From: JOPF133 sp052144935
GTDB taxonomy: Bacteria > Acidobacteriota > Terriglobia > Bryobacterales > Bryobacteraceae
Reading direction: 5' to 3'
DNA: 43,651 nucleotides
NCBI GenBank assembly: GCA_052144935.1
Contig: JBKQPR010000318.1
Coordinates: forward strand, 1-43,651
The translations under genes were made by a program, and so were the position numbers. The notes below the pieces were generated by a model that made no database searches, had not been told where the DNA came from, and saw only the letters and a program-made list of their open reading frames with translations. Below are positions 32,312 to 40,544 of the stretch, piece after piece (position 1 is the first letter of the stretch; every line of letters begins with the position of its first letter).

Positions 32312-33129
32312 TGTTGGAAACTGTCGATCTGACGCGGGCGCTCGACCGCGACGCTTACGTGCGCGAAGTAACCCGGCGGCAGATTCAGCTTCGCGAGCTG
32401 GGTTACCAGATCTATTTGCGGAAGCGGCCGGTGGTGATCGCATTCGAGGGATGGGACGCGGGAGGCAAGGGCGGCGCGATCAAGCGGATCACCGAGAAAC
32501 TGGACCCCCGCGGTTACGTGGTCTATCCGATCGCCGCGCCCCAGGGCGAGGACAAGACACGCCATTACCTCTACCGTTTCTGGAGGCGGCTTCCCGAGCG
32601 AGGGCAGATCGCCATCTTCGACCGGTCCTGGTACGGACGGGTGCTGGTGGAACGCGTCGAGGGGTTCGCCAAGGAAGAGGAATGGAAGCGGGCCTTCAAG
32701 GAGATCAACTCGTTCGAGCGCCAGTTGCGGGATTTCGGGACGATTCTGGCGAAGTTCTGGATCCACATCTCGCAGGAAGAGCAGTTCCGCCGGTTCGAGG
32801 AGCGTAAGGCGATCGGCTACAAGGCCTGGAAGCTGACGGAGGAGGACTGGCGGAACCGCCAGAAGTGGAGCGTCTACGAGGAAGGCGCCGAGGAAATGCT
32901 GGTGAAGACCAGCACCAAGACCGCGCCCTGGTGTCTGGTGGAAGGAAACGACAAGTACTGGGCGCGTGTGAAGGTGCTGTCGAGACTCGTGGAGATACTC
33001 TCGGCGGACCTGGACTACCAACCGGCGGACCCGCTGAGGCGGGGATCCGGGAAGAAAGCCGCCAGGCCGGCCACCGGCGGTAAGGCAAAGGCGGAAAAGC
33101 GGTCCCCGACCGCTCGCAAGGGGAAGTAA
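32311..33129 (+). CDS. Polyphosphate kinase 2 family protein, second copy
   Basis: The product is 272 residues. The Walker A motif is FEGWDAGGKGGA, Walker B is FDRSWYGRVLVERVE, and the lid segment is LVEGNDKYWARVKVLSRL. The C-terminal tail is Lys/Arg/Ala-rich (RGSGKKAARPATGGKAKAE) and probably flexible. The ATG at 32311 overlaps the stop of the first gene, and GGAGGAGGAG lies at 32293-32303. The two proteins are about equal in length but clearly diverged, so they likely differ in nucleotide or phosphorylation specificity. Confidence 0.9.
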   Translation: MLETVDLTRALDRDAYVREVTRRQIQLRELGYQIYLRKRPVVIAFEGWDAGGKGGAIKRITEKLDPRGYVVYPIAAPQGEDKTRHYLYRFWRRLPERGQIAIFDRSWYGRVLVERVEGFAKEEEWKRAFKEINSFERQLRDFGTILAKFWIHISQEEQFRRFEERKAIGYKAWKLTEEDWRNRQKWSVYEEGAEEMLVKTSTKTAPWCLVEGNDKYWARVKVLSRLVEILSADLDYQPADPLRRGSGKKAARPATGGKAKAEKRSPTARKGK

Positions 33130-33162
33130 GCGGAGCGCCCAGCATGCGTAACGCGGCTGTTA

Positions 33163-33201
33163 CGACAACGACATTTGACACACGACAATGACATTTGACA
33201 C
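33163..33201. repeat. Short direct repeat
   Basis: The unit GACAAYGACATTTGACACAC is present twice in tandem just after the second PPK2 gene. It resembles remnants of mobile-element ends, but no element is attached. Confidence 0.6.
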
Positions 33202-33337
33202 ACGTCGACATCGTGATTGGCGCGGGTTCCGCGAGAGGGTCAAAACTTACCCTTTGCGCCACACGGCGGGGGCAGAGGACCGCGACGCCCGCCAAGGTTC
33301 CGATAACGCCAGTTTCACGACCGTGGCTTGCACGCGA

Positions 33338-35956
33338 TCACTGGACCGCAATCGTCACTGTCTGATCTCGGGAATTGCCGCCAACTGCGATTTGAATGGG
33401 AACGGCATTGGATGGCGCGACCGCGGGAACCACAATATTCACCTGTCCCAGGCCCGGCAGGCCCAAAGCCGAGCCAGCATAGACCACCTCTGCTGCCGCG
33501 CCTCCAACCGTGACCATGACTGGCAGCGCAAGTTGCGGTAACGGGAGGCCGGGAAGCACACCGTCGATGGCGGGCGGATCGGTCACGCCGGCGCCGGTTA
33601 AGAACAACGCCACGATCGAACCTGCCGGTGCCGGGTGATCGGCCCCGTTCAAGCTACCATCCTCATTGATCGCGGCGGCCTGCGTGCCGGATGAAACAAA
33701 GATGCCAGGAGCCGCGGCGACCACGCCCAGAACGGCACTGGCGCCCACACCCTGATTTTCAACGTTCATCGTCACCGTAGTCTTGGAAGCCACATCCTGG
33801 GGCACGATGGCGAGAATCTCCGTGGCTTGTACGCTGAGGAGCGGCGCGGCTTCTCCATCGAACAGCACTTGCGTCCCCTGCAACTCGTCAGGCAACTGCA
33901 CGCCGCCGGCCGAAGCGTTCAAAGGCACCAGCGGCCCCATGCATGCGCCCGTGATGTGAAGAATCTCGTTCGCGGCGACCGAGTCGTTCACTGAATACCC
34001 AGAACAGTGAAAGTCAATTGAGCATTGCGTGGTGTACACGGTGAGATTGCTGGCGGCATTGAAAACGCCTGGGTTGTCCAGGTAGATCGACGGGGTATCC
34101 ACGGCGGGAGGTGGAACGGGGGCGGCGCGCCAAACGGAATTATCGGCCGACAGGTAGAGGTTTCCCAACGCGTCGCTGGCGAGGCCTTGCACGAACTCCG
34201 CGATCAATCCGGGAGGAAAACTGACAATGGCGAAATTGCAGTTTGGCGAGATGCGAAGCAGCGGGTTCCCCGGGCTGTAGATCGCACCCGCGGGATCGGC
34301 CACAACCTCGCCCACACCGCCGCCTAAAGCGTAAAACGAACCGTCCGCCGTCTCCTTGTAGAGTTGATCGCCGCTGAGGATTAAGAGGCCATCAAAGCCG
34401 ACTGCCAACCACGCAATTCCCTGCGGCGCCTGCGGCGATTCGATTATCCCGTCGGTTCCGATGCGGCGGACCAGACCGTCCGACACAAAGTAAATGCTGC
34501 CATCGGGCGTCACCGCGATCGCCGTGGGTTCGGAGATCTCGGCTTGAAGCGCAGGCCCACCGTCTCCCGACGGCCCCGCCACGCCCGTACCGGCGATGGT
34601 GGTAATGGTGCCATCCACGGAGCGGCGGCGGATGCGATTGTTTCCTGTATCGGAGATATACAGGTTGCCAGTGGCGTCCGTGGCGATGCCGCGCGGGGTG
34701 GAGAGAACGTCGGTGCCCATCGGGGGATAACAGGCCGGATCTTCTTCCGCGGGAGGAGAAGCGGTACCTGCCACCAGGAGGAACTGGCCCGCCGTGATCT
34801 CGTGGACGTGACCGGCACCCGATTCGGCGAAAAACACATTGCCGGCGCCGTCGAGAGCGACGGCTTCGGGGTTGTGAAAGATGGACCCGAGCGCTGGTCC
34901 ACCGGGCGCGGACTCATGCGGCATGCTACCCGCGCCAGCGACAGTGCCAATTGAGCCGTCCGGTTCGATGCGCCGGACGCGGCCTTCACTGTAGTAATAG
35001 AACCGGCCTGTATCGGACGGATCGATGAAGTTATCCGCAACGTAGAGGCGGCCGGCCGTGTCGAACACGAGATCGGCGGGATTGAACGATGCGTACTTCG
35101 CAACTCGCATTCCCCCGGAGAGGGCGCATCCGTCGCTGAAGCCCGATTGCTGAACTCCGGCGAAGAGGGTAACGCCGTCGATCGGGTCCCATCGCCAAAT
35201 GCCGTAATAGTCTCCAATGAAGTAAATGCTGCCATCGGCGGCCGGCGCGATTCGCAGCGGATACGTCCACCCGTCAAACAAGCGGACCAGGGTACCGTCA
35301 GGATTCAGCCGCAAAACCCCGTCAAAATCGGCGATCAGCAGGTTGGAAGAAGCGTCGAACGCCAACGCGTGCGGGCCGGCCAGCGTAACTTGCAGCGCAG
35401 GCCCACCCGGGCTCGGTGGTCCAGGGGGCCCGGCTTGACCGGCAATGATCTGCACCGCGCCTGAAGGTGATCGCTTCCAGACAAATCCGCCTCCTGCTGC
35501 CAATTGGTCGGTGATGTACAGGTTGTTGGCCGCGTCAATCGCGAGCGCGGGTGGAGCGCTTGGCGTTGCGGGATTCGGAATCTCCGTCTGAGTACCGGCG
35601 GGTGAAAACTCGAAGATGTGAGCCGTATCGTTATACGAGCTTGGGGACACCGACACGAACAAATTGCCCTGGCTGTCCACCGCCATGCCGGCGACTCCAC
35701 TTTGAGGGAATAGCGTAGAGATTACTCCGTCGGGTGTCAGCCGCCGGATGAGCTGATTGCGGCTGTCGGCGATCAAAAGATTGCCGGCGCGATCCCAGGC
35801 GAAGGTGGTGGGACTGAGCAGCGCGTCGATAGCGGGCCCGCCGTCGCCGATAGACCAATCGGCGGGCGATAGTCCTGCGATGCGAAGCGGCGTTACCGCG
35901 ATCTGCGAGGCCACTGGCGCGGCCCCTGCCAGCATAAGGAACAGGACTCGAAACAT
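33338..35956 (-). CDS. Secreted NHL-type beta-propeller protein with TIGR03437-like C-terminal domain
   Basis: The product is 872 residues. A signal peptide (MFRVLFLMLAGAAPVASQ) precedes many NHL-like repeats of the form DxxGNLYISDxxNNRIRR/VDGxIxTIAGxG (for example DATGNLYISDTGNNRIRR, GTVAGAG). The C-terminus (about residues 650-872) has the Solibacter-type TIGR03437 pattern: ILHITGACMGP, LVPQ/EILAIVPQDVA, GSIVALFLTGAGVTDPP and IAVGG. AGGAG fits the ATG at 35956 better than a GTG at 35962. Such large secreted propellers are typical of Solibacter-like genomes; a role in binding or sensing is likely but undefined. Confidence 0.85.
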   Translation of the reverse strand: MFRVLFLMLAGAAPVASQIAVTPLRIAGLSPADWSIGDGGPAIDALLSPTTFAWDRAGNLLIADSRNQLIRRLTPDGVISTLFPQSGVAGMAVDSQGNLFVSVSPSSYNDTAHIFEFSPAGTQTEIPNPATPSAPPALAIDAANNLYITDQLAAGGGFVWKRSPSGAVQIIAGQAGPPGPPSPGGPALQVTLAGPHALAFDASSNLLIADFDGVLRLNPDGTLVRLFDGWTYPLRIAPAADGSIYFIGDYYGIWRWDPIDGVTLFAGVQQSGFSDGCALSGGMRVAKYASFNPADLVFDTAGRLYVADNFIDPSDTGRFYYYSEGRVRRIEPDGSIGTVAGAGSMPHESAPGGPALGSIFHNPEAVALDGAGNVFFAESGAGHVHEITAGQFLLVAGTASPPAEEDPACYPPMGTDVLSTPRGIATDATGNLYISDTGNNRIRRRSVDGTITTIAGTGVAGPSGDGGPALQAEISEPTAIAVTPDGSIYFVSDGLVRRIGTDGIIESPQAPQGIAWLAVGFDGLLILSGDQLYKETADGSFYALGGGVGEVVADPAGAIYSPGNPLLRISPNCNFAIVSFPPGLIAEFVQGLASDALGNLYLSADNSVWRAAPVPPPAVDTPSIYLDNPGVFNAASNLTVYTTQCSIDFHCSGYSVNDSVAANEILHITGACMGPLVPLNASAGGVQLPDELQGTQVLFDGEAAPLLSVQATEILAIVPQDVASKTTVTMNVENQGVGASAVLGVVAAAPGIFVSSGTQAAAINEDGSLNGADHPAPAGSIVALFLTGAGVTDPPAIDGVLPGLPLPQLALPVMVTVGGAAAEVVYAGSALGLPGLGQVNIVVPAVAPSNAVPIQIAVGGNSRDQTVTIAVQ

Positions 35957-35967
35957 TCGCACTCCTG

Positions 35968-37341
35968 CTAACGGGGAGACCCGCGGGAGGATTGTCCCGC
36001 CGGCCGCGGCGCGAAGCGTACAGGCTCATCTGGCGCACCGACAATGGCCGCCCGCGCCGCTCCGCAGGCAGACGGCTGCCCGCTGTAAAATGCCCGTATC
36101 GTCTCCCACGCAGGCTTAGAGCCGCGTGCCGCATCTTCAAACGCAAGACCCCAATGGCCATTGAGCGAGACCTGTCTATCCGGGAAAGACCAGGTGGGCG
36201 ACGACCACAGGCCGGCAGCATCGTAGAGCGTCCAGTAGGCGCTCTTCGCGATTCCGGTCGCGCGCAGAGCGCAGAGGCATTGCCGGAGCCAGACCGCCTG
36301 GCCTTCCAGATCGGTGGTGGGAGAGCCGTTCTCGCCAAACGCCCTGACGGCACGAGCATACGCGCCGAAAGGGGACGAGATGCCGTACTCCGCGATGAAC
36401 AGGCGATCGGCGGGTACCGCGTTTTGGCCCGTGGTCAACTCTCGGAGCGACTGTTCCAGTGCCGCCGTATCTGGACCAAACAGGTATGTATAGACCAGGT
36501 CCGGCTCGGCCGCGCGGCCAAGTTCGTAGCTCAGGTGCCGCTTCATGGAAGCGAATCGTCTCTTCGCAACAGAAGCGTCGAGGGCGTAGCCTTCCAGAGG
36601 TCCGGGTGGAACCTGCACATCGGGTGTCCAGATGTTCCTTCCTTTCGATGGGAGATACAGATAGGTGAAGAGCGGCGGCGGGTCGCCGGTGCTTTCCGCT
36701 TCGATCTTGCGCTTGAGCGCAACGTATAGTTTTCGCCAGAGCAGGCTGTAGTTGTTGGGATTCTCCGGCCGATCGTCCGGCGCGGGCTCCAGGGCATACA
36801 GCGCTCCCCACGCCAGGATGTTCGTATGGCGCCTGCCGAGGCGGGAGATAAACCGTCCTGCCCAAGTTGCGATGGTATCCGCACGCTGCTGCACCTCCGT
36901 CTTCGGCAACCAATCGAGGTTCTGGTTGAACGGTGTGTGTACAAAGTGCGGAATCACCCAGAGATTGTGCTTCTCGGCCAACCCAGTGAACTCGTCCAAG
37001 GCGTCCCACTGCCGGGCTGCGGAAACAGCCGGGTCGGGATAGGCAAAGCCCGAAATCTCCAGAAGCCGGCTCATCTGCTTAAGGTAGAGATCGTCGAAGG
37101 TGGGCTGGTCCCACAAATACAAATGGACGGCGTTAAAACCGGAGCGGCGCAGCGTAGCCATATCGGCATCGGCCATCACCCGCACTTCCCGGCCGGTAGC
37201 CGCATCCTTGCTGAACCAGTCGTACAGCATGCGGAAATACGGATGGCCTCTCGGCGCGTAGTTGATCGCTTTCCATTCCTGGGGGCGGCCGGAGGCGTTC
37301 GCCGCCTCGACGAACAGCACTATGATCACCAAGAGCCGCAT
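35968..37341 (-). CDS. Secreted GH5-like glycoside hydrolase family protein
   Basis: The product is 457 residues with a signal peptide (MRLLVIIVLFVEAANA). TIM-barrel motifs include the strand FNAVHLYLWDQP, WVIPHFVHTPFN, WGALYALEPAPD (candidate acid/base Glu near 185, but the Asn of the typical NEP motif is replaced by Leu), the strand LFTYLYLPS, and a final FIAEYGISSPFG (candidate nucleophile Glu near 318). It is GH5-like by fold; the changed N in the NEP motif makes the activity uncertain. It lies 12 bp upstream of the propeller gene on the same strand and probably shares its message. Confidence 0.7.
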   Translation of the reverse strand: MRLLVIIVLFVEAANASGRPQEWKAINYAPRGHPYFRMLYDWFSKDAATGREVRVMADADMATLRRSGFNAVHLYLWDQPTFDDLYLKQMSRLLEISGFAYPDPAVSAARQWDALDEFTGLAEKHNLWVIPHFVHTPFNQNLDWLPKTEVQQRADTIATWAGRFISRLGRRHTNILAWGALYALEPAPDDRPENPNNYSLLWRKLYVALKRKIEAESTGDPPPLFTYLYLPSKGRNIWTPDVQVPPGPLEGYALDASVAKRRFASMKRHLSYELGRAAEPDLVYTYLFGPDTAALEQSLRELTTGQNAVPADRLFIAEYGISSPFGAYARAVRAFGENGSPTTDLEGQAVWLRQCLCALRATGIAKSAYWTLYDAAGLWSSPTWSFPDRQVSLNGHWGLAFEDAARGSKPAWETIRAFYSGQPSACGAARAAIVGAPDEPVRFAPRPAGQSSRGSPR

Positions 37342-38008
37342 CGTAAACCGAGTACGCTCCTGTATCAAAGACTCCGTACTCGCCAAATCAACTACACCTT
37401 CATTCGCCGTTGAGCAAAAATCTCCAATTCAGGACCGGCTCCAGAGTAACCGGATTCGCCGGCCTCGACAATGCACGGTCTCGCGTTCCGAACGAAAGAC
37501 GGCTTTCCGGAAGAGTGGGACTTGGATCTCCGCGCGGCGGTCGTATTGGCAAACGACCATTTGTGGGACGCGCAGGGCTTACTCGCCAGTGATCTTCTTC
37601 CCGCTGGACGTGCCGCAATCGACCGGCTGAAACGAATCGGGGAGCGGCGCTATCGGCGGCAACGGTTGTGCTCCGCTGAAAGTAATCCTTGATGATGCGC
37701 CACTCGATAGAGGACAGCGCGACGTTCGTGTCAGTGTCAGCCGTGTTCGTACCCCCACTTCATCGTAAGCTCTTGCCACAAAGCAGCGAAACCGTCACGC
37801 GGCGGTCGCTCCCAAGTGCCTCGCAGCCAGCCTGTTGTAGCAGATGACGCGCTCGCCGCCCTCGTAGCCCGCCCTGCCAAGGTCGCGACGGAAGTGCTCC
37901 AACGCTCATATGTGCGTTTTTCGGAAGGTCCCTGTCTTTTTGAATCAATCATTTACGCGGGTCGGACGCCCAACTTGTGCCGTTTTGCGCAGGTTCGGCA
38001 CAGGGCTG
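37342..38008. other. Gene-poor stretch with degenerate coding fragments
   Basis: No intact gene is convincing. On the minus strand, 37795-37902 encodes the well-formed-looking segment EHFRRDLGRAGYEGGERVI, then CYNRLAARHLG, but it is only 35 codons and is preceded by a stop. A plus-strand frame at 37471-37692 (beginning MHGLAFRTKDGFPEEWDLDL) has a plausible composition but no good ribosome-binding site. These look like remains of a lost gene. Confidence 0.45.
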
Positions 38009-40111
38009 CTACGGCTCGATTTCGAAATCCATCGATTGCGTAACGGTGCCGAATTTGCTCTTGGCGAGTTTGTCGGTCACGATCACTTGCAGCACATATT
38101 CGCCGGGCTTCATGTCGCGGCCCAGCGTCATGCGGCCCCCCGCGCGCAGGCGCTGCGGATCGGACGCGGCCTGGGCGCTGGCCAGCGTGGTCTTCTCAGC
38201 CGCCACCACCTGCGCTCCGTCGTGGAACATCCTGGTTTGCACTTCCAGCTCGGGTTGCTGCGTGGCGCCGGTCTTGGCGTTGAGGATCTCATAACCGTAG
38301 GTGACCAGCGTGCCGCGCCGGAAACTTCGCCGGGCGGCCCCGCCCGTGACGTCCTGGCCGGGCGACGTAGACGGAGCCGCACCCGGACCCTGCGGCAGAT
38401 CGGCCTTCGCCTGCGCCGCAGCTTCCCGAAGCACGATCCCCGAGAGCGCCAGGCGTCCGCTTTCCACATCCGGGACCTCCACGTACTGCTGGGCCGAACC
38501 GCTACCCTCCGTGGCGGGATCGCGCACGGCTGCGCGCACCAGGTAAGGTCCGGGCTTGGTGACGGGGACGTGTATGCCGTAGACCATCCCTTTTTTCAGT
38601 GCGTCGTCATAGTTTTGGGCGGTCAACTGCATGTTGAACGTAGTATCCACGGGCGCCAGGGCCAAGCCGTTTTCGTCGAAGGCCGCGGCGGCCACGTCGA
38701 TCGAAGCCTTATGGTTGCCGTCCGGCTCGCTCGACCACTTCAGCTCGTTGGCGTTGAAGTAAAGCAAGGCGTTTATAAAGGAGCCGGTCTCCCGCAGATT
38801 CGAGAATACCGCGGTCAGGCGCGGGTGAATCGAACCGGCCAAGGGGGATTGCAGGGCATGGATGATCTCCGCCTGGCGGGTGTGCTCCAGCGGCTGATTC
38901 CCGCCCGGCTCGCCGAAGAAGCCCTCGCGCGAACGGACGTGCAAGCCGGCCCCTTTCACTTTCACCTCGATCCTATGGAACTTGGGCCGGCCGCTGCCGT
39001 TCTCGAAAGTATTCGCGTCGGGATGGTAGCCGATCAGGTAGTAACCGTCGCTGTCTTCGGCCGCTTTTCGCAGGGCGCCGGAAAGGTCGCTGGTATCGTG
39101 CAGAAACAGGCCGCCGGTTTCCTCCGCCAGAACGAACATGCCGTCCTCGGTGCGGATCATCTCCTGCTGCCGCTGGGCGGGGACTCGGGAAACCCGTCTC
39201 CGCGACATGCCCGCCGTGTTGTCGGCAGCCGTAAGCTCGAAGTTCGGCAGGCCGCGCGGGTCGATGGCATGAATCACCACCGTGGCGCGGCTGGCGGCGT
39301 CCGTGAGTTGCTGGACGGCATGGGACACCATTTCATCGGTGGTCCCCTGGTAAATCATGCGAACGTTCTCGGTAAACAGAATTACGGCCTTGCGGCCCGG
39401 AAAAACCCGCATGGAGTTGACCACGAAACGGAGGGCTCCCAGAGTTCCCACCGCCAGGGAGTCTTCGCGGAAATGGTTGAGGGCCTCGGCGCCGCGCACG
39501 CCCGTTCCCAAGGGCGCGAAGCTGCTCACGCCGACGCGGCTTTCGCCGTACTTCACGCGCTCGAGCGCCGCGTATAGCAGGCGCCTCTCGGTGGTGAACT
39601 GCTGCAACGCTCCCATGCCGGCGCCCGTGCGGATAATCGCCACCAGGTCGCCGGGACGCATCTGTTCGTCGAGGAAATTCTTGATTGCGTTGCGGACTTG
39701 CGGAATGCTCTCGCCGGCCAGTCCGAGATCATCCACCACCAGCGCCAGCGTGCGGCGCACTTCGGTGGGCCGCAGCACCGGCGGTGGCGGTGGGACCTCG
39801 CCTTTCACCAGCTTGGCCTGTGCGACCCGATGGGCGGGGGCCGTTCCCTCTTCTCCCGGTTTCGTGGAAAGGTAAGAGAAATTCGTGATGGCCTGCGGCT
39901 TGCCATCCTGCAGGACCTCGAAGGCCGCGGCCGGAAGATCGGTTACCCGCCGGCCTCTGGAATCCGTCACGACGGCGTCCACCTGAACCAGGTTGACATC
40001 GATGCGGATCACGGTATTGGGGGCTGTTCCGGCCGCCGGACCGGACGGCGGCGCGGGGTTTTGCGCCAGGGCGATGGCCAATGCGGGGAACAGTGCCGTA
40101 AGTCGATTCAT
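38009..40111 (-). CDS. Secreted VWFA-related acidobacterial protein
   Basis: The product is 700 residues. A signal peptide starts at the ATG at 40111. The TIGR03436-type pattern is clear: VNLVQVDAVVTDSRGRRVTDL, then FEVLQDGKPQAITNF. A VWA core follows, with LALVVDDLGLAGES in place of the classic MIDAS start, and FPGRKAVILFTENVRMI. Late segments (YYLIGYHPDANTF, then HRIEVKVKGAGLHVRSREGFF) are typical of the family, as is the long C-terminal beta domain. It is probably secreted or envelope-associated. The two parS sites lie upstream of its start. Confidence 0.88.
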   Translation of the reverse strand: MNRLTALFPALAIALAQNPAPPSGPAAGTAPNTVIRIDVNLVQVDAVVTDSRGRRVTDLPAAAFEVLQDGKPQAITNFSYLSTKPGEEGTAPAHRVAQAKLVKGEVPPPPPVLRPTEVRRTLALVVDDLGLAGESIPQVRNAIKNFLDEQMRPGDLVAIIRTGAGMGALQQFTTERRLLYAALERVKYGESRVGVSSFAPLGTGVRGAEALNHFREDSLAVGTLGALRFVVNSMRVFPGRKAVILFTENVRMIYQGTTDEMVSHAVQQLTDAASRATVVIHAIDPRGLPNFELTAADNTAGMSRRRVSRVPAQRQQEMIRTEDGMFVLAEETGGLFLHDTSDLSGALRKAAEDSDGYYLIGYHPDANTFENGSGRPKFHRIEVKVKGAGLHVRSREGFFGEPGGNQPLEHTRQAEIIHALQSPLAGSIHPRLTAVFSNLRETGSFINALLYFNANELKWSSEPDGNHKASIDVAAAAFDENGLALAPVDTTFNMQLTAQNYDDALKKGMVYGIHVPVTKPGPYLVRAAVRDPATEGSGSAQQYVEVPDVESGRLALSGIVLREAAAQAKADLPQGPGAAPSTSPGQDVTGGAARRSFRRGTLVTYGYEILNAKTGATQQPELEVQTRMFHDGAQVVAAEKTTLASAQAASDPQRLRAGGRMTLGRDMKPGEYVLQVIVTDKLAKSKFGTVTQSMDFEIEP

Positions 40112-40266
40112 GGCTGCCACAGCGAAAAACCCCCTAAACCCGTAGAGTTCGGTCCTGCGGCGATTCTCTCTCACTGCTCGCCGGGTGTCAACGTAAGCTG
40201 CCCATACTGCCCGCACGGCCGCCGCCGGTCAGGCCGCCGCGAGCCGCCGCCGTTCCTCGCCCCGTT

Positions 40267-40282
40267 TGTTTCACGTGAAACA
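40267..40282. promoter_or_regulatory. parS site (ParB-binding), copy 1
   Basis: The sequence TGTTTCACGTGAAACA is a perfect 16-bp palindrome and a full match to the bacterial parS consensus TGTTNCACGTGAAACA bound by ParB (Spo0J). Such sites are usually near the replication origin. Confidence 0.9.
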
Positions 40283-40299
40283 CTTTCGTTGGGCGGGGT

Positions 40300-40315
40300 T
40301 GTTTCACGTGAAACA
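40300..40315. promoter_or_regulatory. parS site (ParB-binding), copy 2
   Basis: This is an identical 16-bp palindrome, TGTTTCACGTGAAACA, 33 bp from copy 1. The following ACTTTCGTT is the same in both copies. Confidence 0.9.
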
Positions 40316-40544
40316 CTTTCGTTCGGCGCCCCTGCGTTTCACCAGACGAATTGGGTTCGTTCCGCCGGGTAGTGTGGGAAGGACATAGACCTCGCCCGGA
40401 TGAGGAGATCGGCAGTGGCGTCCGCGTCTCGATGGCCGCCGGCTTGAATGCCGAGGTTCCCGATGTTGTGGGTGGTGCCAGGCTAGGTCTCGACCGGGTA
40501 TGTTGTATTACTAAACCTTGAATTCTTTGCGCGGCGCGACGATT

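Larger units (their letters stand above)
40112..40544. other. Intergenic region carrying two parS sites
   Basis: Besides the two parS sites (40267-40315), this stretch holds no gene. The rest is unstructured, with the end of the 533-residue gene at its right side. The 33-bp period of the parS pair includes a shared tail ACTTTCGTT, so the pair arose by duplication. Confidence 0.6.

Noticed and set aside
37910..39577. Long plus-strand frame of 555 codons
   Set aside because: It is antisense to the VWFA-related gene, which has signal peptide and family motifs; the plus frame has none and is a GC-rich shadow.
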